Positions 36,010 through 44,714 of a stretch of 64,000 bases of DNA are shown here, one piece after another (positions within the stretch are counted from its first letter, which is position 1; each line of letters begins with the position of its first letter). This DNA comes from Streptomyces changanensis (GTDB taxonomy: Bacteria; Actinomycetota; Actinomycetes; Streptomycetales; Streptomycetaceae). A model generated the notes under the pieces. It saw only the letters and a list, made by a program, of their open reading frames with translations. It did not search any database and was not told the origin of the DNA. Made by a program: the position numbers and the translations under genes. The stretch spans positions 4,216,001-4,280,000 of the forward strand of contig NZ_CP102332.1 in the NCBI RefSeq assembly GCF_024600715.1, given 5' to 3'.

Positions 36010-37119
36010 TCAGCGGGGCAGTGTCGCCGGGCTGCCGCCGTTCGCCTCGTACCCGGCGACCGCGAGCGCCCGGTACACCGCGTACTCGGCCGCCGGGTCC
36101 TCGCTCATCGTCCACGGCAGGGCCCCGACGTGCCCGTCGACCTGGACGATCTGGTGCATCGCCTCACTCCAGCGCTGTGCGCCCACCAGGAAGTGGATCA
36201 GCAGGTGCCGCACGTGGGCCAGCATCGGGTCGTCGGGCCGCGCCGAGTGCACGGCGTACAGCGCGCCCTCCATCGCCTGCGACACCACGCGCGTCCCGTA
36301 GAAGTCACGCACCAGCGCCAGGTCGGGCAGGTGCTCCCACACGGCGAACAGCGGCAGCGCCGCCAGCAGCGAGCCCTGCGGGGCGCGCGCCGCGGCGGAC
36401 GTGGCGAACCGGTCGGCGTCCTGCCGCGTACCGTGCCACTTCTCGCACCAGTAGTGCAGCGCCGCGATGTGCGCGCCCATGTGCCCGGGGTCGCGGTCCA
36501 TCACCTTCGCCCACACCTGGTCGAACCGCTCGTGCGGGTAGCCGAGGCCGCGGGCGACGGCCAGTTCGACGATGTACGGCACGGGGTCGCCGGGCGCCAG
36601 CAGCGCGGCCTCGCCGCACACCGTCCGCGCCTCCTCCAGGATGATCCGGAACTCGTCCGTCCCGACCGTCGCCGTCCGCCACGCCTGCTGCACCAGGAAC
36701 TCGGCGTGCACCGCCGCGCCCCCCGCGTCCTTCGGGGCCTCCGCCCGCCACGACCGCAGCCACGCGCCGCCGACGCCGGGCCGCTGCCGGAGTTCCAGCG
36801 ACGCCGCCCCGGCGAACGCCTGCACCCGCTGCCAGCGCGCCTCGCCCTCCTTGGGCGTGCCCGCCAGCAGCTGCGAGGCGGCCCGCCAGTCCTGGGTGCG
36901 CTGCACGACGTCCAGCACCTCCACCAGGTCCTCGTCCGGACCCGGCATGCGGACGTCGAGCAGTTCCTGCCGCACGAAGCCGTACGCGAGCGGGTCGGCC
37001 GCGTCGGGCGCGCCGGGCTCGGCCAGGCGGATGCCGCCGGAGCGGCGGCGCAGCAGCCACGGCGCGACGACCGCGGCGATCAGGCCGACGGCGAACAGGA
37101 ACCAGAGAATCTCCACCAT
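36010..37119 (-). CDS. Membrane-anchored paralog C of the YWC-x-KWHG family
   Basis: A 369-residue protein with an N-terminal membrane helix (5-23, LWFLFAVGLIAAVVAPWLL) and a helical soluble domain. It carries the family blocks GLGYPHERFDQVW (191-203), ALHYWCEKWHGT (220-231), VRHLLIHFL and VDGHVGALPW, ending DPAAEY. It is the most divergent of the three paralogs and precedes the M48 gene by 169 bases on the same strand. The conserved Tyr-Trp-Cys and Lys-Trp-His-Gly residues may form the functional core. No known activity. ATG 37119 is about 65 bases from the divergent metB. Confidence 0.82.
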   Translation of the reverse strand: MVEILWFLFAVGLIAAVVAPWLLRRRSGGIRLAEPGAPDAADPLAYGFVRQELLDVRMPGPDEDLVEVLDVVQRTQDWRAASQLLAGTPKEGEARWQRVQAFAGAASLELRQRPGVGGAWLRSWRAEAPKDAGGAAVHAEFLVQQAWRTATVGTDEFRIILEEARTVCGEAALLAPGDPVPYIVELAVARGLGYPHERFDQVWAKVMDRDPGHMGAHIAALHYWCEKWHGTRQDADRFATSAAARAPQGSLLAALPLFAVWEHLPDLALVRDFYGTRVVSQAMEGALYAVHSARPDDPMLAHVRHLLIHFLVGAQRWSEAMHQIVQVDGHVGALPWTMSEDPAAEYAVYRALAVAGYEANGGSPATLPR

Positions 37120-37183
37120 GCGCCCATTGTCCCGGACGGCCGCCGGAAGGCGCCGGGCGGACCGCTCGCACTACGCTCGCACC

Positions 37184-38338
37184 ATGAGCGACGAGCACAT
37201 CCACCAGAACTTCGAGACCCGCGCCATCCACGCGGGCAACACCGCCGACCCGCTGACCGGCGCGGTCGTCCCGCCGATCTACCAGGTGTCCACCTACAAG
37301 CAGGACGGCGTGGGCGGGCTGCGCGGCGGTTACGAGTACAGCCGCAGCGCGAACCCGACCCGCACGGCGCTGGAGGAGAACCTCGCGGCGCTGGAGGGCG
37401 GTCGCCGCGGTCTGGCCTTCGCGTCGGGGCTCGCCGCCGAGGACTGCCTGCTGCGCGCGCTGCTGGTCCCCGGCGACCACGTCGTGATCCCCAACGACGC
37501 CTACGGCGGCACCTTCCGCCTCTTCGCGCAGGTCGTCTCCCGCTGGGGCGTGGAGTGGTCGGTCGCCGACACCTCCGACCCGGCGGCGGTGCGGGACGCG
37601 CTCACCGACCGCACGAAGCTGATCTGGGTCGAGACGCCCTCGAACCCGCTGCTCGGCATCACCGACATCGCGGCCCTCGCGGACGTGGCCCGCACGGCGG
37701 GCGTCAAGCTGGTCGTCGACAACACCTTCGCCTCGCCGTACCTCCAGCAGCCGCTGGCGCTGGGCGCGGACGTCGTGGTGCACTCGCTGACCAAGTACAT
37801 GGGCGGCCACTCGGACGTGGTGGGCGGCGCGCTGGTCACCGCGGACGAGACGCTCGGCGAGCAGCTCGCGTACCACCAGAACGCCATGGGCGCGGTCGCC
37901 GGCCCGTTCGACTCGTGGATCGTGCTGCGCGGCATCAAGACCCTCGCCGTGCGCATGGACCGGCACGGCGAGAACGCCTCGCGCGTGGCCGAGATGCTGA
38001 CCTCGCACCCGAAGGTCACGCAGGTCCTCTACCCGGGCCTGCCCGAGCACCCGGGCCACGAGGTGGCCGCCAAGCAGATGCGGTCCTTCGGCGGCATGGT
38101 CTCGTTCCGGGTGGAGGGCGGCGAGGAGGCGGCCGTCGAGGTCTGCAACCGCGCGCGGCTCTTCACGCTCGGTGAGTCGCTGGGCGGCGTGGAGTCGCTG
38201 ATCGAGCACCCGGGCCGGATGACGCACGCGAGCGTCGCCGGGTCGCTGCTGGAGGTCCCGGCGGACCTCGTGCGGCTCTCCGTCGGCATCGAGAACGTCG
38301 ACGACCTCCTCGCCGACCTGCGCCAGGCGCTGGGCTGA
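37184..38338 (+). CDS. metB: Cystathionine gamma-synthase
   Basis: A 384-residue PLP enzyme of the Cys/Met metabolism family. It starts FETRAIHAGN and contains EYSRSANPTR (phosphate contact). The PLP lysine lies in HSLTKYMGGHSD, and the C-terminal GESLGGVESLIEHP is conserved. It joins cysteine to an activated homoserine to make cystathionine, or it may act as a gamma-lyase; actinobacterial members can do both. The ATG 37184 start follows the promoter region shared with paralog C. It has no partner gene downstream. Confidence 0.9.
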   Translation: MSDEHIHQNFETRAIHAGNTADPLTGAVVPPIYQVSTYKQDGVGGLRGGYEYSRSANPTRTALEENLAALEGGRRGLAFASGLAAEDCLLRALLVPGDHVVIPNDAYGGTFRLFAQVVSRWGVEWSVADTSDPAAVRDALTDRTKLIWVETPSNPLLGITDIAALADVARTAGVKLVVDNTFASPYLQQPLALGADVVVHSLTKYMGGHSDVVGGALVTADETLGEQLAYHQNAMGAVAGPFDSWIVLRGIKTLAVRMDRHGENASRVAEMLTSHPKVTQVLYPGLPEHPGHEVAAKQMRSFGGMVSFRVEGGEEAAVEVCNRARLFTLGESLGGVESLIEHPGRMTHASVAGSLLEVPADLVRLSVGIENVDDLLADLRQALG

Positions 38339-38412
38339 GCCACGCGCCACCGGCCACGGACCACCGGCCGGATCCCGCCGGCCGGGGCCGCCCCGTGGAT
38401 CACCGGCCGGGA

Positions 38413-38781
38413 TCACCAGGGCTCCAGGGGCGGCGTCGTCCGCATGGGGGGCGCCTCCCAGGGCTCCACGGTCCAGGCCCACACCGTGAACGCCACGGCC
38501 GCGGCGGTCAGCACCAGCCACAGCAGCAGGCGCCGCCACCGCTCGTGGCGGCGGGCGCGGCCGCCGTGGGCGAGCGCCCGGGCGAGCAGGTCGGGCGGTA
38601 CGCGCGGGCGGGCCGCCGCGGCGAGCAGGCGGCGCACCTCCTGCTCCTTGCGGTCCCCGCCGCCGACCACCGCCCCGCCCCCGGCGCCGTCCGCGCCCGC
38701 GCCGGTCGGGTCGGCGGCGCCCGCGCCCATGCCGGGCGTCCCCGCGCCGGCGCCCGTACCGGTCCCGTCCGCCGGGCTCAC
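38413..38781 (-). CDS. Small membrane protein coupled to a sigma-like gene
   Basis: A 122-residue protein with a Gly/Ala/Pro-rich N-terminal 40 residues. A basic helical stretch follows (EQEVRRLLAAAARPRVPPDLLARAL), then one membrane helix (about 82-102) and a short outer tail. The PPDLLARAL-type helix before a single membrane span recalls small anti-sigma or membrane-anchored partners in Streptomyces. GTG 38781 overlaps the stop of the sigma-like gene by 4 bases, so the two are translated together. The anti-sigma role is inference only. Confidence 0.7.
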   Translation of the reverse strand: MSPADGTGTGAGAGTPGMGAGAADPTGAGADGAGGGAVVGGGDRKEQEVRRLLAAAARPRVPPDLLARALAHGGRARRHERWRRLLLWLVLTAAAVAFTVWAWTVEPWEAPPMRTTPPLEPW

Positions 38782-39218
38782 CGGGCCACCGCCCGGCGCG
38801 GGGTGCTGCGCAGCGTCCCGACGGCGTGCTCGCACAAGGCGCGCACCCGTTCCACGGACAGCCCGAGCAGCGCGGCGACCTGTTCCTCGTAGAGCCCCTC
38901 GTACAGCCGCAGCACCACGGCGAGCCGCTCGCGCGGCGTGAGCGCCGAGAGCGGGCCGCCCCGCCCGCGCCGGAACCGCCGGGCCGCGCGTGCGAACCGC
39001 ACCGCGAGCTCACGCCGGGCGTACACGTACGGGTCCTCGTCGCGCATCCGGTCCCAGTGGGCGTACGTCGCCCCGAACGCGGCCGCCACGAGCCGCTGGG
39101 CGTGCGGGTTGGCGCCGGAGGGCCGGGCGGGCTCGCTCGTCAGGAGCGTGGCGACGTGCAGCAGCCGGCCCGCCGTCCCGGCCACGAACGCCCCGAACCC
39201 GAAGTCCTGTGCGACCAC
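38778..39218 (-). CDS. Sigma-70-like (ECF-type) protein
   Basis: A 146-residue protein whose C-terminal half is a clear sigma region 4 (LTPRERLAVVLRLYEGLYEEQVAALLGLSVERV). The N-terminal half is a weak region 2-like helical segment (VATLLTSEPARPSG to YVYARRELAVRF). Typical ECF factors are 170-220 residues, so this is short. The start is uncertain: GTG 39218 lies just after GAGGAC, and the upstream 200 bases are repeats. The downstream coupled membrane protein may be its partner. DNA targets are unknown. Confidence 0.7.
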   Translation of the reverse strand: MVAQDFGFGAFVAGTAGRLLHVATLLTSEPARPSGANPHAQRLVAAAFGATYAHWDRMRDEDPYVYARRELAVRFARAARRFRRGRGGPLSALTPRERLAVVLRLYEGLYEEQVAALLGLSVERVRALCEHAVGTLRSTPRRAVAR

Positions 39219-39294
39219 GTCCTCATCAGAGTCCAGCGGTCCGGCGCGGTCAAGACTCCCGCACCCACCCCTCCGCCAGGGGCGGGCACCCGTC

Positions 39295-39480
39295 CGCCGA
39301 GGACGCTCCCTGTCCACCAGGGACGCGGAACCCCGTGCACCAGGGGGGGCGGAACCCCGTGCACCAGGGGGGCGGAACCCTGTGCGCCGGGGGCGTGGAC
39401 CCCGTCCCTCAAGGGCGCGCACCCTTCGGCAGGGCCGTGGGCCCCGTCGATCACGCGCGTGCGCCCGTCAGGAGGCGTGC
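39295..39480. repeat. GGCGGAACCCCGTGCACCAGGG repeat tract
   Basis: At least three adjacent units of about 22 bases (GGAACCCCGTGCACCAGGGGG), followed by weaker copies, lie between the MarR gene end and the sigma-like gene. Frames through them give low-complexity peptides, so I treat the tract as non-coding. It makes the sigma gene start hard to fix. Confidence 0.6.
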
Positions 39481-39487
39481 GCCCCCG

Positions 39488-40000
39488 TCAGGAGGGCTGG
39501 TCCGTCTCCGGGTCGGCCGGGGGCAGCCCCAGCTGGCGGGCGGAGAGCGCGGAGTTGAAGCGGGTGAGCAGGGTGCAGAACGACTCCCGCTCGTCGGGGG
39601 TCCAGCCCTCCGTCACCCGGGCCATCAGGTCGCGGCGGGAACTGCGCACCTCCTCCAGGCGGGCCTGGCCGCGCGGCGACAACTGGAGCACGACAGCACG
39701 CCCGTCCTCCGGGTGCGAGGTCCGCTTCACCAGGCCGGTGTCGACCAGCGGCGCGACCTGGCGGGTGACCGTCGAGGAGTCGATGCCCATCCCGGCCGCG
39801 AGCGCCTTGACGCCCATCGGGCCTTCCTGGTCGAGCCGGTTGAGCAGCAGGTACGCGGCCCGGTCCATCGAGTTGCGGAGCTGACCGGTCCCACCGAGGC
39901 GGGTCTGCTCGGCCCGCCGGGCGAAGACGGCCACCTGGTGCTGGAGGGCATCGAGGAGACCGGAGTCAAGATCAGTCGTCATGTCCTGTGAAGTGGGCAT
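39488..40000 (-). CDS. MarR-family transcriptional regulator
   Basis: A 170-residue winged-helix regulator. The domain has the AAYLLLNRLDQEGPMGVKALA helix and the recognition helix IDSSTVTRQVAPLVDTGLV, followed by the wing KRTSHPEDGRAVVLQLSPRG. It diverges from ilvA, whose promoter region it shares (125 bases). ATG 40000 follows GAGAG; ATG 39982 is an alternative. Ligand unknown; regulation of itself or of ilvA is possible. Confidence 0.9.
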   Translation of the reverse strand: MPTSQDMTTDLDSGLLDALQHQVAVFARRAEQTRLGGTGQLRNSMDRAAYLLLNRLDQEGPMGVKALAAGMGIDSSTVTRQVAPLVDTGLVKRTSHPEDGRAVVLQLSPRGQARLEEVRSSRRDLMARVTEGWTPDERESFCTLLTRFNSALSARQLGLPPADPETDQPS

Positions 40001-40125
40001 GGCTGGGGCTCTCTCGTGCGGCGGTCGGTGTGGTGGTGGGGGACAGAGTACGCGGCCCGCCGCGCCTCCGTACCGGCGCTGCGGAAACGATATGGAGCAC
40101 TTCCCGAGCTGCGAGACTTGCTGTC

Positions 40126-41355
40126 ATGAGCTTCCGCACCACTCGCCCCTTGCACACCGTCCTGCTCGATGACGTCAGGGGTGCGCAGAAGATGCTCTCC
40201 GGGGTCGCGCGGACGACCGCGCTGGAAGGCAGCCGGCACCTGTCGGCGCTGGTCGGCGCCCCGGTGCACCTCAAGTGCGAGAACCTCCAGCGGACCGGCT
40301 CGTTCAAGCTCCGCGGCGCGTACGTGCGGATCTCCGGGCTGCGGCCGGAGGAGCGGGCGGCCGGGGTGGTCGCGGCGTCCGCCGGCAACCACGCCCAGGG
40401 CGTGGCGCTGGCCTCCTCCCTCCTCGGCGTGCGCTCGACGGTCTTCATGCCGGTCGGCGCCCCGCTGCCGAAGGTCGCCGCGACCCGCGAGTACGGCGCC
40501 GAGGTGCGGCTGCGCGGGCAGGTCGTGGACGAGACGCTGGCCGCGGCCCAGGCGTACGCGCGCGACACGGGCGCCGTCTTCATCCACCCCTTCGACCACC
40601 CCGACGTCATCGCCGGTCAGGGCACGGTCGGCCTGGAGATCCTGGAGCAGTGTCCGGAGGTGCGGACGATTGTCGTCGGCATGGGCGGCGGCGGGCTCGC
40701 GGCGGGGATCGGCGTCGCGGTGAAGGCGCTGCGGCCCGACGTCCGCGTGGTCGGCGTGCAGGCGCGGGCCGCGGCCGCCTACCCCGGGTCGCTCGCGGCG
40801 GGCCGCCCGGTCGCCGTGGACTGCGGGCCGACCATGGCGGACGGGATCATGGTGGGGCGGCCGGGCGACGTGCCGTTCGCGCTGGTCCAGGACGTGGTGG
40901 ACGAGGTGCGCACGGTCTCCGAGGACGCCCTGTCCGCCGCGCTGCTGCTCTGCCTGGAGCGGGCCAAGCTGGTCGTCGAGCCGGCGGGAGCGAGCCCGGT
41001 CGCCGCGCTCCTCGCCGACCCGGAGGCGTTCGACGGCCCGGTCGTGGCCGTGTTGTCGGGCGGCAACATCGACCCGCTGGTCCTCCAGCGGACCCTGCGC
41101 CACGGCATGGCCGCCGCGGGCCGCTACCTGAGCCTGCGGCTGCGCCTGCCGGACCGGCCGGGCGCCCTGGCGAACCTGCTGGGCGTGCTGACCGGGGTCG
41201 ACGCGAACGTCCTGGACGTCGGCCACGTCCGTACGGACCCGCGGCTGGGCCTGACGGAGGTGGAGGTGGAGCTCCACCTGGAGACCAAGGGCCCCGAACA
41301 CTGCGAGGAGGTCGCCGCGGCCCTGCGGGAGGCGGGCCACACGGTGATGTCCTGA
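40126..41355 (+). CDS. ilvA: Threonine ammonia-lyase (biosynthetic or catabolic)
   Basis: A 409-residue fold-type II PLP enzyme that deaminates threonine to 2-oxobutyrate for isoleucine synthesis. The PLP lysine lies in TGSFKLRGAY (about residue 60), the Asn-contact loop in SAGNHAQGVA, and the Gly loop in GMGGGGLAAG. The C-terminal 80 residues (YLSLRLRLPDRPGALANLLGVL) form an ACT-like regulatory domain, as in the short TdcB/IlvA class of actinobacteria. ATG 40126. A strong hairpin at 41366 closes the gene. Confidence 0.92.
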   Translation: MSFRTTRPLHTVLLDDVRGAQKMLSGVARTTALEGSRHLSALVGAPVHLKCENLQRTGSFKLRGAYVRISGLRPEERAAGVVAASAGNHAQGVALASSLLGVRSTVFMPVGAPLPKVAATREYGAEVRLRGQVVDETLAAAQAYARDTGAVFIHPFDHPDVIAGQGTVGLEILEQCPEVRTIVVGMGGGGLAAGIGVAVKALRPDVRVVGVQARAAAAYPGSLAAGRPVAVDCGPTMADGIMVGRPGDVPFALVQDVVDEVRTVSEDALSAALLLCLERAKLVVEPAGASPVAALLADPEAFDGPVVAVLSGGNIDPLVLQRTLRHGMAAAGRYLSLRLRLPDRPGALANLLGVLTGVDANVLDVGHVRTDPRLGLTEVEVELHLETKGPEHCEEVAAALREAGHTVMS

Positions 41356-41365
41356 CGACCCCAGG

Positions 41366-41399
41366 GCGCGGGACCGCGCGGGACCGCGCGGTCCCGCGC
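41366..41399. terminator. Intrinsic terminator after ilvA
   Basis: A perfect 15-base stem (GCGCGGGACCGCGCG and its complement) with a 4-base loop, 11 bases after the ilvA stop. Confidence 0.8.
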
Positions 41400-41491
41400 G
41401 CCTGTGGCCGCGCCCACATATTCGCGCGCGCGTCCGGCCCCCCGTCCCTAGGCTTCGGGTAGCGATTCACCCCATCAACGGGAGAACCCAC

Positions 41492-42568
41492 ATGCCAGGC
41501 GCAATCCACGCCGAAGGTCTGGTGAAGACCTTCGGCGACGTACGGGCTCTGGACGGCGTGGACCTCGACGTCCCCGAAGGGACCGTCCTGGGGCTGCTCG
41601 GCCCCAACGGCGCGGGGAAGACCACCACCGTGCGCGTCCTCACCACGCTGCTCAGGCCGGACAGCGGCAAGGCGGTCGTCGCGGGGATCGACGTCCTCAA
41701 GCACCCCAACGAGGTCCGCCGGGCGATCGGCCTGTCCGGCCAGTTCGCCGCCGTCGACGAGTACCTCACCGGCCGTGAGAACCTCCACATGGTCGGCCAG
41801 CTCTACCAGATGTCCGGCCGGGCCGCGAAGGCCCGCGCGGTGGAGCTGCTGGACCGCTTCCACCTCGCCGACGCCGCCGACCGCCCCGCCAAGACCTACT
41901 CCGGCGGCATGCGCCGCCGCCTCGACCTCGCCGCCGCGCTCGTGGTGTCGCCCCCCGTGATGTTCATGGACGAGCCGACCACCGGCCTCGACCCGCGCAA
42001 CCGGCAGCAGCTGTGGGACGTCATCCAGGAACTGGTCGCGGGCGGCACGACCGTGCTGCTCACCACGCAGTACCTGGAGGAGGCCGACCACCTCGCCCAC
42101 GACATCTGCGTCGTCGACCACGGCAAGGTCATCGCCCGCGGCACCGCCGACCAGCTGAAGGTCCGCACCGGCGGCGAGCGCGTCGAGGTCGTCGTCCACC
42201 GGCCCGAGCAGATCGAGCCGGCCCGCGCCGTCCTCACCGGCTTCGGCAAGGGCGAGGTAGCCGTCGAGACGCACACCCGCAAGCTCACCGTCCCGGTGAC
42301 CGGCGGCGCCAAGCTGCTCGCCGAGGTCATCCGCGAGCTGGACTCGCGCGGCGTCGGGATCGACGACATCGGCCTGCGCCGGCCCACCCTCGACGACGTG
42401 TTCATCTCCCTCACCGGCCACGCCGCCGAGCGGGACGAGGAGGGCGGCCCCGAGAGCGGCGCCCCCGGCCGCGGCCGGCGGGACGGCCGGCGAGACGGTG
42501 GCAGCGGCGGCCCCCGGGACGACCGCGACGCCGACCGCGACGCCGACCGCAAGGAGGGTGTCGCGTGA
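41492..42568 (+). CDS. ABC transporter ATP-binding protein, DrrA type
   Basis: A 358-residue ATPase. Walker A is GPNGAGKTTTVR (about residues 36-47), the signature TYSGGMRRRLDLAAALV, Walker B MFMDEPTTGLD and the H-loop TTQYLEEAD. The DrrA-specific C-terminal domain (about 225-325, EVIRELDSRGVGIDDIGLRRPTLDDVF) is present, with an extra charged low-complexity tail (about 315-358). DrrA/B systems export anthracyclines and other drugs. No biosynthetic cluster is nearby, so the substrate is unknown. The permease GTG overlaps the stop (GTGA). Confidence 0.92.
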   Translation: MPGAIHAEGLVKTFGDVRALDGVDLDVPEGTVLGLLGPNGAGKTTTVRVLTTLLRPDSGKAVVAGIDVLKHPNEVRRAIGLSGQFAAVDEYLTGRENLHMVGQLYQMSGRAAKARAVELLDRFHLADAADRPAKTYSGGMRRRLDLAAALVVSPPVMFMDEPTTGLDPRNRQQLWDVIQELVAGGTTVLLTTQYLEEADHLAHDICVVDHGKVIARGTADQLKVRTGGERVEVVVHRPEQIEPARAVLTGFGKGEVAVETHTRKLTVPVTGGAKLLAEVIRELDSRGVGIDDIGLRRPTLDDVFISLTGHAAERDEEGGPESGAPGRGRRDGRRDGGSGGPRDDRDADRDADRKEGVA

Positions 42569-43416
42569 GCACCGTGTCCGAGACCGGCCCCCGCCTCGCC
42601 GCGCCCACACCGCGCGGCGGCATCGCGCAGTCGGTCGCCGACTCCCTCGTCATCGCCCGGCGCAACCTCATCCGCATGTCCCGGATCCCCGAGATGATCA
42701 TCTTCGGGCTCATCCAGCCGATCATGTTCGTGGTGCTGTTCAGCTACGTCTTCGGCGGCTCGATGAACATCGGCGGCACCACGGACCCCGACGTCTACCG
42801 CAACTTCCTGATGGCCGGCATCTTCGCCCAGACCGTCACCTTCGCCACGGCCGGCGCGGGCGCGGGCATCGCCGACGACATGCACAAGGGCCTCATCGAC
42901 CGCTTCCGGTCGCTGCCCATGGCCCGCGGCGCGGTCCTCACCGGCCGTACCCTCGCGGACCTCGTGCAGACCGCGCTCACCGTCGTCGTGCTCACGGTCG
43001 TCGCCCTGCTCGTCGGCTGGCGCATCCACGAGGGCGTGCCCAAGGCGCTCGGCGCCTTCGTGCTGCTGCTCCTGCTCGGCTACGCCTTCTCCTGGATCGG
43101 CGCGCTGATCGGCCTCTCCGTGCGCACGCCCGAGGCGGCCACGTCCGGTGGTCTGATCTGGCTCTTCCCCGTGACGTTCCTGTCCAACGCGTTCGTGGAC
43201 TCGTCCCGGATGACGCCGTGGCTGCGGCACGTCGCGGAGTGGAACCCGTTCAGCGCCACCGTCCAGGCGTGCCGCGAGCTGTTCGGCAACCCGGGCGTCT
43301 CGGAGTCGACGGCCTGGCCCATGCAGCACCCGGTGTGGGCGTCGATCATCTGGTCGCTGCTCATCATCGCGGTCTTCCGCACCCTGGCCGTGCGCAAGTA
43401 CCGCTCCGCCTCCTGA
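42565..43416 (+). CDS. ABC transporter permease, DrrB type
   Basis: A 283-residue ABC-2 type permease with six predicted membrane helices (about 48-68, 90-115, 140-165, 168-190, 195-215 and 255-275). The DrrB family segment MARGAVLTGRTLADLVQTALT is present. FPVTFLSNAFVDSSRMTPWL is another hallmark. GTG 42565 overlaps the ATPase stop and AAGGAGGGTG lies upstream. With the partner it forms a two-gene exporter unit that ends at the terminator 43430. Confidence 0.92.
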   Translation: MSTVSETGPRLAAPTPRGGIAQSVADSLVIARRNLIRMSRIPEMIIFGLIQPIMFVVLFSYVFGGSMNIGGTTDPDVYRNFLMAGIFAQTVTFATAGAGAGIADDMHKGLIDRFRSLPMARGAVLTGRTLADLVQTALTVVVLTVVALLVGWRIHEGVPKALGAFVLLLLLGYAFSWIGALIGLSVRTPEAATSGGLIWLFPVTFLSNAFVDSSRMTPWLRHVAEWNPFSATVQACRELFGNPGVSESTAWPMQHPVWASIIWSLLIIAVFRTLAVRKYRSAS

Positions 43417-43429
43417 CCCGCGGGAGGCC

Positions 43430-43484
43430 GGACACGACGGAGGGCCGGGCCGCGCACCTCGCGCGACCCGGCCCTCCGGTGTCC
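43430..43484. terminator. Bidirectional terminator between permease and greA
   Basis: An inverted repeat with arms of 17-20 bases broken by small bulges (outer GGACAC/GTGTCC, inner GGAGGGCCGGG/CCCGGCCCTCC). It lies between the convergent permease (ends 43416) and greA (ends 43501). Confidence 0.8.
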
Positions 43485-43500
43485 GTACCCGCTCCGGGCG

Positions 43501-43998
43501 TCAGGCCGAGTACGGCTTCGCGTCCAGGATCCGGACCGAGGCCTTCTTCCCGTTCGGCAGCTCGTACTCGGCGTCCTCGCCGACCTTCTTGCCGTTCACG
43601 CCCGACCCCAGCGGGGACTGCGGGGAGTACGTCTCGATGTCGGAGCTCGCGTACTCGCGGGAGGCGAGCAGGAACACCAGCGTGTCGTCCTCGTCGCCGT
43701 CGAAGGCGATGGTCACGACCATGCCGGGGGCGACCACGCCGCTCGCCGCGGGGGCCTCGCCCACCTTCGCGTGCTCCAGGAGCTGGGTGAGCTGGCGGAC
43801 GCGCAGCTCCTGCTTGCCTTGCTCCTCCTTGGCCGCGTGGTACCCGCCGTTCTCCCGCAGGTCGCCCTCCTCGCGCGCCGCCGCGATCTTGGCAGCGATC
43901 TCGGTTCGCGCGGGACCAGACAGGTACTCCAGCTCGGCCCTGAGCTGGTTGTACGCCTCCTGGGTGAGCCAGGTGACGTTGTCGCTGGTCTGGGTCAC
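43501..43998 (-). CDS. greA: Transcription elongation factor GreA
   Basis: A 165-residue Gre factor that rescues backtracked RNA polymerase by stimulating RNA cleavage. The N-terminal coiled coil (about 8-78) carries the acidic tip EEGDLRENGGYHAAKEEQ, with Asp-x-x-Glu. The C-terminal FKBP-like part has SPQSPLGSGVNGKKVGE. GTG 43998 with GAGGAG upstream gives the usual length (about 158-165), so the longer ATG 44028 frame is not used. Monocistronic. Confidence 0.94.
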   Translation of the reverse strand: MTQTSDNVTWLTQEAYNQLRAELEYLSGPARTEIAAKIAAAREEGDLRENGGYHAAKEEQGKQELRVRQLTQLLEHAKVGEAPAASGVVAPGMVVTIAFDGDEDDTLVFLLASREYASSDIETYSPQSPLGSGVNGKKVGEDAEYELPNGKKASVRILDAKPYSA

Positions 43999-44163
43999 AG
44001 GTGCTCCTCGTCGGTGCTGGGAATACAAAGCATCGCCCTACCAGAAGCATGCGGCCTGAACCGGAGGGCGAAACCACGAGCCTAACAATTACCTGCCCAA
44101 AGGGGGAGGACGAATGTCATGGAACCGAGGACTCCGCAGGTCACCCCGGACGGCCGGGCGTCC

Positions 44164-44188
44164 GCCGCCGGCGTGTGCGCCCGGCGGC
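44164..44188. terminator. Possible terminator after DUF4307 gene
   Basis: An 8-base G+C stem (GCCGCCGG and complement) 27 bases beyond the stop of the minus-strand gene at 44215. It is short, so this is uncertain. Confidence 0.4.
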
Positions 44189-44214
44189 GCGGGCGCGGGG
44201 GCGGGGCGGGCGGG

Positions 44215-44616
44215 TCAGTCCGAGGTGCAGCCGAGCAGCTCGGCGGCGGTGGCGCGCTCCGTGGTGCGCACGGTGATCACCTCGTCGACGCGGGACGCCG
44301 GCTGGTCGAAGCGGACCTCCTTGCGCCCCACCTCGGCACCGCTCTCCGCGAGGGCCCGGACCGTGCAGAAGCCCTTCGCGCCGTCGTCCTTGCGCACCTC
44401 CAGGTGCACGTCCACACGGCCCGCGTCGACGACGTCGAACTTGATCATCTCGGCGCTGACCTTCTCGCCGGCCACGTAGTCGTACCCGAACCAGGCGACC
44501 AAGGCGACGAGTCCGGCGCCCAGCACCGCGCCGACGATCCTGAGCCCGCGGTCCGTGCGCTCCTCCGCCGCGCGGCCGTACCGGCCCTCGGGGGGCCGCC
44601 CGCCCGTCACGCCCAT
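44215..44616 (-). CDS. DUF4307 membrane protein
   Basis: A 133-residue actinobacterial DUF4307 protein. One N-terminal membrane helix lies at about 28-48 (LRIVGAVLGAGLVALVAWFGYDY). An outside immunoglobulin-like domain (about 52-130) contains VDVHLEVRKDDG and ends with a Cys (ELLGCTSD); a second Cys lies in GFCTVRALA, so an internal disulfide is possible. It almost always lies divergently next to mca in actinobacteria, as here, 98 bases away. Function unknown. GAGAGG precedes ATG 44616. Confidence 0.88.
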   Translation of the reverse strand: MGVTGGRPPEGRYGRAAEERTDRGLRIVGAVLGAGLVALVAWFGYDYVAGEKVSAEMIKFDVVDAGRVDVHLEVRKDDGAKGFCTVRALAESGAEVGRKEVRFDQPASRVDEVITVRTTERATAAELLGCTSD

Positions 44617-44714
44617 GATCGTTCCTCTCGTGCGCCGAACGACGGAATATCCGCTGCGTCGATTCCGTCACTATAGAAGCCGAGCGACCCTGACCAATCA
44701 TTGAGGATCCCGTC

